Shown here: positions 44,097 to 52,199 of the stretch, piece by piece
Numbering within the stretch: the stretch's first letter is position 1
How the letters are laid out: the number at the start of each line of letters is the position of its first letter
Translations under genes and position numbers: made by a program
Assembly (NCBI GenBank): GCA_947253875.1
Contig: CAMYAM010000003.1
Location: 60,366 to 124,365 of the forward strand
DNA: 64,000 nt
Direction of reading: 5' to 3'
DNA from: an uncultured Fastidiosipila sp.
GTDB lineage: Bacteria; Bacillota; Clostridia; Saccharofermentanales; Fastidiosipilaceae
The notes under the pieces: generated by a model
What the model was told of the DNA's origin: nothing
What the model saw: the letters and a program-made list of their open reading frames with translations, nothing else
Databases searched by the model: none

Positions 44097-44762
44097 ATGA
44101 ACAAAATATTCTCTAGAATACGACTATCAATGACAACAATTGCAATACTTGTTTTCTTTTTGACATTAAGTATTTCACTGACAATCTGGAATATACCTAT
44201 GTATTTATTATGCATACACTTTTCGGATATTCCCAAGCAAGTCAATATGTCACTTGGTACTATTCTAGAGAATTATTTATATTTATTAAAATACTTGCAT
44301 TTACCATGGATGACTGAATTTAATTTGCCAGATTTTGCATCAAGTGCATCAGGTGCATTTCATTTTTATGAAGTTAAAAATCTTTTTTACCTAAATTATG
44401 CTTGTCTACTTCTTTCTGGAATATATGCTGGAGTTTCTATCTTTAATTTACACAAACAGAAACGTTTTTACTACCTAGAAAAACCCTTTAAAATTTTGAG
44501 TTTTTTACCTATGTTAGTAATTATTCTTCTAAGTATTTTCTTCGAAAGGATTTTCATTTTGTTTCATCAAGTCTTCTTTGATAATGATGCTTGGCTGTTT
44601 AATCCAAGTACAGATCCGATTATAAATGTATTACCACAAAACTTTTTCATGCTTTGTTTTTTACAGGTTTTTATTTTATTTCAAGTCGGAATTATCTTAA
44701 TATGGTACTTGGCGAAAAAAGATAGAAATAGAATTTCAATTATTGATAATACTAATGATTAA
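44097..44762 (+). CDS. TIGR01906/DUF1461 integral membrane protein
   Basis: A 221-residue protein with about four membrane helices (near 15-37, 105-123, 139-160 and 190-210). It has features of the TIGR01906 family: an N-terminal membrane helix, an extracytoplasmic loop with ILENYLYLLKYLHLPW, and SGAFHFYEVKNLFYLNY, the usual H-x-x-E/DVK segment. The function of the family is unknown. The ribosome binding site AGAAGGAA precedes the ATG; the gene follows pepV by 34 bases, so co-transcription is likely. Confidence 0.7.
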   Translation: MNKIFSRIRLSMTTIAILVFFLTLSISLTIWNIPMYLLCIHFSDIPKQVNMSLGTILENYLYLLKYLHLPWMTEFNLPDFASSASGAFHFYEVKNLFYLNYACLLLSGIYAGVSIFNLHKQKRFYYLEKPFKILSFLPMLVIILLSIFFERIFILFHQVFFDNDAWLFNPSTDPIINVLPQNFFMLCFLQVFILFQVGIILIWYLAKKDRNRISIIDNTND

Positions 44763-44819
44763 AGATTAACTATTTTAGAGTAAGTTCATGAACTAGATGC
44801 AGTATTTTAAATAATAGAC

Positions 44820-44825
44820 TATAAT
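44820..44825 (+). promoter_or_regulatory. -10 element of apt
   Basis: TATAAT at 44820-44825 would start transcription near 44832, right at the stem-loop that precedes apt. No convincing -35 was found. Confidence 0.4.
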
Positions 44826-44829
44826 AATT

Positions 44830-44858
44830 TAGTAAGGATTCACTAGAAAACCTTACTA
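44830..44858 (+). promoter_or_regulatory. 5'-leader stem-loop abutting the apt ribosome binding site
   Basis: TAGTAAGG (44830-44837) pairs exactly with CCTTACTA (44851-44858), 13-base loop. GGAGG starts at the next base (44859). Transcription from the -10 at 44820 would put the stem at the 5' end, where such stems protect mRNA or tune translation. Confidence 0.45.
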
Positions 44859-44867
44859 GGAGGAATT

Positions 44868-45380
44868 ATGAATCTAGAAGAAAAACTAAGAAAAATACCT
44901 GATTTTCCAGAAGCAGGCATAACATTTATAGATATTACAACAGTTTTGAAAGATCCAGATGCATTTGAAGAAGTTATTAGACAAATGCTAGAACAAGTAA
45001 AGGATCTAGATTTCGACATTATTGTTGGCTCTGAATCAAGAGGATTTATTTTCGGTGCAGCGTTAGCTTTTGCAGCTCACAAAGGTTTTGTACCAGTTAG
45101 AAAACCTAACAAATTACCGGCAGAAACTTTAAGCATTGATTATGATTTAGAGTATGGTAGCAATACGCTTGAAATTCATAAAGATGCTATTAAACCAGGA
45201 CAAAAAGTTCTGTTAGTTGATGATCTCTTGGCAACTGGTGGAACCGCAAATGCAAGTTGTAAGCTTGTAGAAGAATTAGGTGGAGAAATCGTTGGTACCT
45301 CTTTCTTTGTGGAATTAAGTGGTCTAGGTGGTCGTGAAGCTCTCAAAGATTACGAAATCTACAGATTATTAGAATTATAA
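44868..45380 (+). CDS. apt: Adenine phosphoribosyltransferase
   Basis: Makes AMP from adenine and PRPP in purine salvage. The 170-residue protein has the family signature for PRPP binding VLLVDDLLATGGTANA (about 122-137). PGAKPNKLPAE-like VRKPNKLPAETLSIDYDLEYG (about 80-100) is typical of Apt. Length is normal. A strong AGGAGG site sits 6 bases before the ATG, next to a leader stem-loop. A two-sided terminator follows. With the deaminase, deoxyribosyltransferase and MTA nucleosidase it forms a broad salvage set. Confidence 0.97.
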   Translation: MNLEEKLRKIPDFPEAGITFIDITTVLKDPDAFEEVIRQMLEQVKDLDFDIIVGSESRGFIFGAALAFAAHKGFVPVRKPNKLPAETLSIDYDLEYGSNTLEIHKDAIKPGQKVLLVDDLLATGGTANASCKLVEELGGEIVGTSFFVELSGLGGREALKDYEIYRLLEL

Positions 45381-45407
45381 TTCTTCTAATGTAATATATG
45401 AAATAAT

Positions 45408-45441
45408 AATGGGTATCATGCTTATGATACCCATTAATTTT
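45408..45441. terminator. Two-sided terminator between apt and the ABC exporter genes
   Basis: AATGGGTATCAT (45408-45419) pairs exactly with ATGATACCCATT (45424-45435) around a four-base loop; AATTTTC follows on the plus strand and ATTATT on the minus strand. Confidence 0.75.
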
Positions 45442-45474
45442 CATTAAGTTTTTATACTACGAAAAGCTCTTTTA

Positions 45475-47118
45475 CTATTCTCTCAGGCCTTTATTAAGTC
45501 TCCAAGCTGCAACAGCGACACTTCCTGCATAGAACAAAAGAATATATATAACAACAGCCAAGATACCTAAGAGGTACAACCAAACTCCATATTGCATAGC
45601 AAATATAGCAGTAAATATCAAACCTGCTACTGCTGGAGCAATACCAATTAACATTATAAAAGGCATTATAAATTGAGCTAAAACCCCTTCAAATGATCCA
45701 GCTAAGCTAAACACATAAATTTGTAATCCCATGTAGAAAAAGTTAAATATTGCAATCGCAAGATACACGCTTAGCAAAACAATTATATTCATTCTGAATA
45801 AAGAGAACAAAATAATCATTGCTGGTAAAACATCAATCAATGTATAAATAACTGGTGTCAAACTTGAATAAATTACCTTCTTATATGATTTACCTGGTAA
45901 GTAGTAAAAATAAGGTTGAGTCATATCTGAAAGCACAGGATTTGCCATACTTAAATAGTACATGAAATATGCACATGCACCCATAAAAATAAATAGAACT
46001 GTTTCTCTATTTATTTCAGAGCCCATTGTAACTTTTTCTTTTAATAAGAAGTACATTACTACTGCAATAACTGCATAGATTAAAGTAGAAATTCCTACAT
46101 AATAAGGTTTTCTCCTACGTGTTTCAGCAAGGTGTAGGAATAAAAATGCACTCTCACCTCGACCACCGTTCAAACCTTTGTCTCTAACTTTATGTTTCTT
46201 ATTATAGTTAACCATTATACCTGTTTTATTGTTTTTAACTTTTTCTTGAAGATCGGCTACTTCTTTTGCTGCATTAGTAGCATCCTCATAGAAATCAACA
46301 TCAACACTATATGTGTAGACCACTGCTAATACTGCAGAGGCTATTAATAAAATTGCAGGCAAGATTAGGTTTATTAAGTCACCTTTAAAAGCAATTACAA
46401 TAAAATTGGCTGCCCATCCAAATAATGGAAAATATCTAATTAATATATTATTTGATAGTATATCTGCTAGTCCTTCAGTTGTACCATTAGCTAAAAAGAA
46501 ATAAGCCAGACCAGCCCCTAAAATTACACCAGCAAGAGTTAAGATTGATATTTTCAAGACTTTGTTTACTTGTTTATTGTTAATGCATAGAACATATATA
46601 GCTTGTTTCCAGGCTTGCACACAAATCAATATCAGAATAATTCCAAAAACGAAAAATCCTAATCTTGAATCTTGGAAGCCTACTGCTTTAAGTTGTGGTG
46701 CCAAATAAACTATAAATATACCTAAAATTAAAGTACCTAAAAATTTATTTAGCATTCCGTATAACAATACATTTTGTGATTTGAATGGAGCTGTCATTAT
46801 AAATTGGACATCTGCCATAGAGTATTGAGTAACGCCTTTCTTAGCAGCATTAAATAAACTTATCAGAATTGTAGTTGCAACAATTGCCCAAATACCTATC
46901 GTGATGGAATTGTTGACTAAATTTATAGTTGCTTGATCAGCTGCTGCTCCACCTTCTTTGGAAAACATATCATAAAGCTGAGTATTTCTTGCGTTTAAAA
47001 TACTCAAAACCATAATTCCAACAACAAAAACTAAGCTTATTAATTGAGATGGGTGTTTAAGACTATTTCTTAACCAACCTATAGCTTTTTTCTTATACAA
47101 ATAAATAATTGCTCTCAT
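45475..47118 (-). CDS. ABC exporter membrane subunit
   Basis: A 547-residue protein with about 12 membrane helices and large hydrophilic loops. It looks like the permease of putative ABC exporters of Firmicutes: an N-terminal RAIIYLYKKKAIGWLRNSLKHPSQL, AKKGVTQYSMADVQFIMTAPFKSQNVLLYG near 95-120, and a central basic loop with RRKPYYVG. The ATPase gene lies 14 bases upstream in the same direction, so the two encode one transporter. Substrate unknown; such systems may export peptides or small toxic compounds. Confidence 0.8.
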   Translation of the reverse strand: MRAIIYLYKKKAIGWLRNSLKHPSQLISLVFVVGIMVLSILNARNTQLYDMFSKEGGAAADQATINLVNNSITIGIWAIVATTILISLFNAAKKGVTQYSMADVQFIMTAPFKSQNVLLYGMLNKFLGTLILGIFIVYLAPQLKAVGFQDSRLGFFVFGIILILICVQAWKQAIYVLCINNKQVNKVLKISILTLAGVILGAGLAYFFLANGTTEGLADILSNNILIRYFPLFGWAANFIVIAFKGDLINLILPAILLIASAVLAVVYTYSVDVDFYEDATNAAKEVADLQEKVKNNKTGIMVNYNKKHKVRDKGLNGGRGESAFLFLHLAETRRRKPYYVGISTLIYAVIAVVMYFLLKEKVTMGSEINRETVLFIFMGACAYFMYYLSMANPVLSDMTQPYFYYLPGKSYKKVIYSSLTPVIYTLIDVLPAMIILFSLFRMNIIVLLSVYLAIAIFNFFYMGLQIYVFSLAGSFEGVLAQFIMPFIMLIGIAPAVAGLIFTAIFAMQYGVWLYLLGILAVVIYILLFYAGSVAVAAWRLNKGLRE

Positions 47119-47132
47119 CTTGACCCCTATCT

Positions 47133-47924
47133 CTACTTATTATCCTCATTTTTACTAGAATCAGAATTACTTTCTACTTCTAAGTTTTGATAATCCTCTA
47201 CATCTGTAGTAACTTTTATATCAGTATGGTCCAGATCAGTAACACGGAAAAATAACTCTTCCAGTGTTTCATTGTTTTCATCTAACTGTTCTTTATCAGC
47301 TACTGCAACGATACTTCCTTCTGTCATTATCAGGACTTTATCCCAGATCTCATCAACTGTATCTAAAATATGTGTAGAAATTAGTAAGGAAGTCCCTTCT
47401 GCTTTAAGCTCGGCAATCATATGTTTAAGCTCAACTATAGCTCTAGGGTCAAGACCTATCATTGGTTCGTCCAGCAAAACAAATTTAGGTTTTGGCAAAA
47501 GAGCAACCATAATATTTAACTTTTGTTGCATACCTTTAGATAATTCAGAACCCATTTTATCTTTGTTTTCATACATATCTAATCGTCTAAGCAAAGCATC
47601 TGCACGGTCTCGCCAATTTTCTAATTTATAAACTCTGGCAATAAATTCTAAATGTTCATCTACTGTTAAAATTTCATATAAATGAGGTAATTCTGGTATA
47701 TAGGCAATTAAGTTTCTGCCTTCAACTGATTTGTTACTATAACCATCTATTGTTATTTCACCATCATAACTCAACAAACCCATAATACTTTTGATTAAAG
47801 TAGACTTACCGGCACCATTAGGTCCAACTAGTAGTGTTACAGAATTATCAGGAATTGTCACATTTATATCTTTATTTGCATAAACTTTAGAATATCTTTT
47901 ATTTAAATTTTTAATTTCTAGCAT
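47133..47924 (-). CDS. ABC transporter ATP-binding protein
   Basis: A 263-residue ATPase of the type paired with exporter permeases. Walker A GPNGAGKST (near residue 34), the signature ELSKGMQQKL (near 130) and Walker B FVLLDEPMIGLDP (near 150) are all intact; the C-terminal 40 residues are acidic. The ATG at 47924 is preferred because AAGGTGG precedes it by 8 bases; an upstream GTG at 47942 would put that site inside the gene. It precedes the permease by 14 bases. Confidence 0.93.
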   Translation of the reverse strand: MLEIKNLNKRYSKVYANKDINVTIPDNSVTLLVGPNGAGKSTLIKSIMGLLSYDGEITIDGYSNKSVEGRNLIAYIPELPHLYEILTVDEHLEFIARVYKLENWRDRADALLRRLDMYENKDKMGSELSKGMQQKLNIMVALLPKPKFVLLDEPMIGLDPRAIVELKHMIAELKAEGTSLLISTHILDTVDEIWDKVLIMTEGSIVAVADKEQLDENNETLEELFFRVTDLDHTDIKVTTDVEDYQNLEVESNSDSSKNEDNK

Positions 47925-48039
47925 TAGGAAAACCACCTTCACATCAAATTTATTGGTCTAAAGGGACCAACATAGCTGCATCATATTATATATTAAATTC
48001 ATAAATAAAAATAAAAATATAAAAATCTGAATAATGTTA

Positions 48040-48070
48040 TGACCCCAAAGAGTCTAACTTTTTGGGGTCA
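48040..48070. terminator. Terminator-like hairpin
   Basis: TGACCCCAAA (48040-48049) pairs exactly with TTTGGGGTCA (48061-48070), 11-base loop. Neither strand has a strong T-run after it, so it may be a weak terminator of the Smr gene (which ends at 48131) or a leader structure. Confidence 0.45.
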
Positions 48071-48130
48071 CATCATAAAGCAATTTTATCCAGGTTAAAA
48101 ACTTAGTCGTAATAGGATATTAAAATAAAA

Positions 48131-48484
48131 TTAAAGTGCAACTAAAGTAATTCCAGAATTACTCTTAGTCCAATCATCATCATCTCTAAAACTAGGATCC
48201 ACTTCGACAATTTTTCTGCCTTCTTTTTCGAAAGGTCCAAAAACCTCTCCTGGGCAAAAAGCTTTAATTCTTTCTTTGCGAGCTTGTTCCAATAGTTCTG
48301 CCCTAACTATATTTCTGATATTATCACCATCTGCACTTAATCCATGTCCATGATAAATTTTAATTTTAGAAATCTTCATTCTACTTATAGTCATTAGTTG
48401 GATTTTTAATTTTCTCAAAACATCTGCAGAAGAATTATTAGGATCTGCCAAGTCTATTAAAGATGTTTGATTTTTTTTGCTCAC
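48131..48484 (-). CDS. Smr-domain-like small protein
   Basis: A 117-residue protein. After a short N-terminal stretch, IKIYHGHGLSADGDNIRNIVRAELLEQ (about 41-67) carries the HGxG loop of Smr domains, and the last residues NSGITLVAL match the usual end strand. The Smr domain in MutS2 and stand-alone proteins is a nuclease or nucleic-acid-binding module. The usual LDLHG start motif is not visible. GTG start at 48484 behind AGGAGG. The upstream gene on the same strand is the 161-residue unknown. Confidence 0.65.
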   Translation of the reverse strand: MSKKNQTSLIDLADPNNSSADVLRKLKIQLMTISRMKISKIKIYHGHGLSADGDNIRNIVRAELLEQARKERIKAFCPGEVFGPFEKEGRKIVEVDPSFRDDDDWTKSNSGITLVAL

Positions 48485-48665
48485 ATTCCACCTCCTAATT
48501 CAGATGTAAATATTCATACAAATGTTTCAAAATACTTAAATCGAGTCCGTAACTAGCAAAATTATTAGTGTTTATCGATAACGCAAACCACACAATCAAT
48601 ATTTATCTCGAAATAATTATTAGAACAAAACAAACTATAGCACTTATTATAACACAGTTACTTGC

Positions 48666-49151
48666 TTAAGTTAAAGTCACAACATCAGAAACCATTAACA
48701 AACTGGCAATTGATTTGCTATTCAAAACCTCAATGTTTTCATTTCTCAAATATGAATTGAAAGATTTATCCTCACTTAGTAATTCTTTCAGAGATTCCTC
48801 AGCAAAATAAAACTTCACATCAGCCTTTATCCCTTCACTTTTATTATTTTCAGAAGCAATTTCTGACTCAATAAAGTCAAAGAGTTTAACTGCCTCACTT
48901 ACAAATAAAAATCTAATACTAAGACTATCTATTTTCGCAAAACTTACTAAATCTTTGATTAATTGCTTAAGTAAACTCTCATTTTTTTCAGACTGACTTG
49001 CCCCAATAAAATTCTTATTACAATAAAATAATTTTTTACCTTCGTAGCTTTCTTCATTCTCAAATAGGAATGCACTCTCTTCTATCAAATAAGAATAATC
49101 TTCCAAAAAAACTTCTTTAGTTTTGGCTTTACTAACTTGTACTTTAGTCAT
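48666..49151 (-). CDS. Unknown protein of 161 residues
   Basis: I do not recognise the family. The protein is acidic and rich in Ser/Glu/Lys, with hydrophobic stretches LSIRFLFVSEAVKLFDFIE and IASLLMVSDVVTL at the end, but no membrane helix or signal peptide. Its start overlaps the end of the DUF6062 gene by 8 bases, so the two are translationally coupled, and with the P-loop gene further upstream form one leftward unit. Confidence 0.55.
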   Translation of the reverse strand: MTKVQVSKAKTKEVFLEDYSYLIEESAFLFENEESYEGKKLFYCNKNFIGASQSEKNESLLKQLIKDLVSFAKIDSLSIRFLFVSEAVKLFDFIESEIASENNKSEGIKADVKFYFAEESLKELLSEDKSFNSYLRNENIEVLNSKSIASLLMVSDVVTLT

Positions 49152-49905
49152 CTAATCCCTCTCTTTCCAACGGAGCTAAGCCTGTATTAGTGTTGATTGC
49201 TCTTGGAATAGAAGTTTTACTGTTTCCCCATGATTTATCCTTATATCTGTAATCAAACTTAAGGGTAAACCACTCTACTTCATTGGCCAGATCTTTATAT
49301 TTTCTCATATTAGTATTCTCTAACATATTTACAAAAGCAGCTCTCTCATCTTGTTTCAAATATTCTGCTGCATACTTTAATAACAAAGCCATATCTGGTA
49401 AACAAAACATTTGAATTCGCTGGAACTTATCTCTGAACTCTTTTTCTGTTTGAAATTGATAAAAAATAACATCAATATAATTCTTCATTGTGTGATTCAA
49501 TTTATCACAAAGCGCACAACTATTAACGATATTTAAGACCTTTTCAGATGCATTAATTAAACTATCTTTATTACTCTTTCTCAGATTAAAGAAAGAAGGT
49601 TCATTAGCATGACTATCCTTAAGAATCTTTTGTAATTCTTTATATTGTTCTAACATATAAGTATGAGTAATTAAACCTAAACCTAATCTGTTATTCTGAG
49701 AATTATAAAGCCTTGAATAGTGATCATTACAGAAACCTTTTTCATTGGTTTCTACCCTATTATCTGGCTCCATTAATGATGGTCCTAAATAGTATTCAAT
49801 CAAACTCTCTGTTCTTTTTTCTCTCAATTCACAGATAGGACAAAGCTTAAATTGATTAAAAGCATCATTTACTGGAATTGTGTATATTTGTTCTTTTCTA
49901 GCCAT
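49144..49905 (-). CDS. DUF6062 family protein
   Basis: A 253-residue cytosolic protein with the layout of DUF6062: IPVNDAFNQFKLCPICELREK (about 10-30), LIEYYLGPSLMEPDNRVETNEKGFC then an aspartate-histidine pair, and NRLGLGLITHTYML. Cys pairs (CPIC, and CALC near 132) and the Cys/His after the EPDNR segment suggest metal binding. Function unknown. Starts within the P-loop gene (37-base overlap) and its end overlaps the 161-residue unknown, a tight translational chain. Confidence 0.75.
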   Translation of the reverse strand: MARKEQIYTIPVNDAFNQFKLCPICELREKRTESLIEYYLGPSLMEPDNRVETNEKGFCNDHYSRLYNSQNNRLGLGLITHTYMLEQYKELQKILKDSHANEPSFFNLRKSNKDSLINASEKVLNIVNSCALCDKLNHTMKNYIDVIFYQFQTEKEFRDKFQRIQMFCLPDMALLLKYAAEYLKQDERAAFVNMLENTNMRKYKDLANEVEWFTLKFDYRYKDKSWGNSKTSIPRAINTNTGLAPLEREGLDD

Positions 49906-51215
49906 TCTCTTCCTTTCACATGCACAACTCTACGACAACTCATATTTACACTTAAAATGTTTATTGCTGTATAATATTCAATCTGCTCAATAAGAACATC
50001 TTGAACTTGCAACATAACTTCCTGGGCGTTATAACCATAAAACAAGCTTATTTCTAAGTTTAATATTGCTCCATAAGGATTCGTAATAGCTTCCACTTCT
50101 AAAACTTCCGCTAAGCCAGCAATATTTTTTGTTATTATTTTGACCATGGAGGCTATAGCTTCATCTGTCATTACGTTTACACCTACAGTACTAAAAGTAG
50201 GTCTAACAATTGTTCTTTCAGAATATTCAGCAACTCTATCAAATTCGTCAAAGCGTTTTCTCCAAATCTTAATAGGATCAAAAAATGATCCACTAAATTC
50301 ATGTTTAATTTCCATGCTAGTAACTGGAATTGCATGACTGCCTTGAGTTTTTCTAGCTAGTTTAGCTTGACGTTGCTCCTCGCTTGTAGAAACATCACCT
50401 ATACGAATATACTCCACTGGATTTGGTAAATAAAGGTTCTCACAGATCTTTAATATCATTTTGTCTGATGTCCCCAATATCATCAATCGTTGAGGTTTTA
50501 AGTCTGCTAAGCTTCTTCTCATACTCATTGCAGCGCTCTCGTCCATAAATAACGCCTGACGTACAGATTCTAATTTAGTTTCTGCTTTTTTTGCAGTTGA
50601 CCCAGCTTTAATTCTTCCAGAATCTATTAATAAACCATCATCTATTAACAGTTCAATATTCCTTCGTTTTGCCAATTCATTAGCACGGGATGACTTACCG
50701 GTTCCAGCTGGGCCTACAAAGGCAATTACATTAATCTTAAATAGCTCTTTCTTTAAATCATTTTCTATAGATGCCTTTGAATTAAATCTCTGTGAAATCT
50801 CATTACCGATATTCGTCAAAGGATTAAAAGAATTTATAGCAGAAAAAAATTTTTCCCTTCTATCCTCCGAAAATTCTTTTTTAGAATCTTTATCCTTATG
50901 TCCTAATAAAACATTCCTTAAGCTTCTAAAAGACCTCTTCTTTGTCTTATTTGAAACTTCATGTTGAGCTTGTATTATCTCTTTAAAATCATTTTCTTCT
51001 ACAATTTGATTAACAGGCTTTTTATTGCTATAACTTCTAAATACTTTACTCGGACTACTATTATTTCTATTTTTATCCAGAGCTATATCTAATTCTTGAG
51101 CTGAAATTACTTCATTATGTGACAAAAAGACTTGATATAAATTATCAAGTTTTATTTCTTCTTTTTTAGAATTTATATTTCTAATTTTACTTTTTGCCAT
51201 ATGTGTAGTCTCCAT
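49869..51215 (-). CDS. P-loop ATPase fused to an Asp23/Gls24-like domain
   Basis: A 448-residue protein. Residues about 1-160 are charged and probably disordered. A P-loop GPAGTGKSS (near 168) opens a nucleotide-binding domain with LLIDDGLLIDSGRIKAGSTAKK and, later, RLMILGTSDKMILKI. SHAIPVTSMEIKHEFSG and VRPTFSTVGVNVMTDEAI lead into a last domain (about 340-440) of the Asp23/Gls24-like type. Conserved clostridial proteins with this P-loop plus Gls24-like layout exist, function unknown; Asp23-type domains act in envelope stress. Overlaps the DUF6062 gene by 37 bases. Confidence 0.6.
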   Translation of the reverse strand: METTHMAKSKIRNINSKKEEIKLDNLYQVFLSHNEVISAQELDIALDKNRNNSSPSKVFRSYSNKKPVNQIVEENDFKEIIQAQHEVSNKTKKRSFRSLRNVLLGHKDKDSKKEFSEDRREKFFSAINSFNPLTNIGNEISQRFNSKASIENDLKKELFKINVIAFVGPAGTGKSSRANELAKRRNIELLIDDGLLIDSGRIKAGSTAKKAETKLESVRQALFMDESAAMSMRRSLADLKPQRLMILGTSDKMILKICENLYLPNPVEYIRIGDVSTSEEQRQAKLARKTQGSHAIPVTSMEIKHEFSGSFFDPIKIWRKRFDEFDRVAEYSERTIVRPTFSTVGVNVMTDEAIASMVKIITKNIAGLAEVLEVEAITNPYGAILNLEISLFYGYNAQEVMLQVQDVLIEQIEYYTAINILSVNMSCRRVVHVKGREWLEKNKYTQFQ

Positions 51216-51290
51216 TATTAGAACTTAATTAATGCATCAGTCAATTGAAATTTTTTAGCATCTACAATGAACAAATTAGTGTATTGATTA

Positions 51291-52034
51291 TTATGCTTCC
51301 TCTTCTTCCTCGTCATCTTGTTCCCAGTTATGGTAAACATCTTGAACGTCATCATCATCTTCAAGATCATCAATTAATTTTTGCATAATCTCAGCATCGG
51401 ATTCATCTAACTCAACAGTTGTCATTGCCACCGGACCAACACTACTTTCAACAATTTCCAAGTCAGCTGCAGATAAGGTGTTTTTTACATCTGCATAGCT
51501 TTCTGGACTTGTAACAACTAAATACGCTTCATCAATTTTCTTGATATCTTCTGCTCCAGCTTCCAAAGCTAACATCATTAATTCTTCATCATTAAGATTT
51601 TCAGCTTCCAAGTAGATTTCACCTTTTTCTTCAAATAAAAAACTGACGCTACCATTTTGTCCTAGATTACCATTATGCTTGCTGAAAATATGACGTATAT
51701 TACCTGCCGTTCTATTTCTATTGTCGGTCAAAGCATTAACAATAACTGCTACACCATTAGGTCCATAACCTTCGTATGTTATAGCTTCGAAATCTTCAGT
51801 ATTACTTGCATCACTTGCTCTTTTAATACTTCTTTTAATTGAGTCATTTGGCATATTATAGGATTTGGCCTTTTCAATAGCATCAGCTAGTCTTTTGTTT
51901 TGATCTGGATTTTCTCCACCTTCTTTGACTGCTACCTGTATTTCACGACCCATCTTGGTGAAAATTTTACCTTTTTTGGCATCTTGTGCGCCTTTTCTTC
52001 TTTTAATATTATTCCACTTTGAATGTCCTGCCAT
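51291..52034 (-). CDS. yebC: YebC/PmpR-type protein
   Basis: A YebC/TACO1 protein, presumed transcriptional regulator or translation factor. N-terminus AGHSKWNNIKRRKGAQDAKKGK is the family hallmark. GGENPDQNKRLADAIEKAK and YEGYGPNGVAVIV follow, and the last 20 residues are an acidic tail. The ATG at 52034 is chosen over a GTG two codons earlier, as it gives the typical start and follows GGAGAGG. At 247 residues length is normal. Divergent from prfC. Confidence 0.93.
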   Translation of the reverse strand: MAGHSKWNNIKRRKGAQDAKKGKIFTKMGREIQVAVKEGGENPDQNKRLADAIEKAKSYNMPNDSIKRSIKRASDASNTEDFEAITYEGYGPNGVAVIVNALTDNRNRTAGNIRHIFSKHNGNLGQNGSVSFLFEEKGEIYLEAENLNDEELMMLALEAGAEDIKKIDEAYLVVTSPESYADVKNTLSAADLEIVESSVGPVAMTTVELDESDAEIMQKLIDDLEDDDDVQDVYHNWEQDDEEEEEA

Positions 52035-52100
52035 ATACACCTCTCCTTAATTATTTTTTCTCTTAATTTTCAGCTGACTTTATTAGAATAACTAAAGTTA

Positions 52101-52128
52101 TTGAATTTAATTTAATTTACTCTATTAT
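52101..52128 (+). promoter_or_regulatory. Promoter of prfC
   Basis: TTGAAT (52101-52106), 16 bases, TATTAT (52123-52128), about 70 bases before the start codon. Confidence 0.55.
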
Positions 52129-52199
52129 AGTACTTTTGATAGAATTAGTAAAAATAGCCCCTAGCGGTTATAATAACTTTTATTAAAAAGAGGTTAAAA

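Noticed and set aside
47272..47631. A 119-codon plus-strand frame inside the ABC ATPase gene
   Set aside because: Antisense shadow; composition is rich in Ser and Ile and the sense-strand gene has all ATPase motifs.
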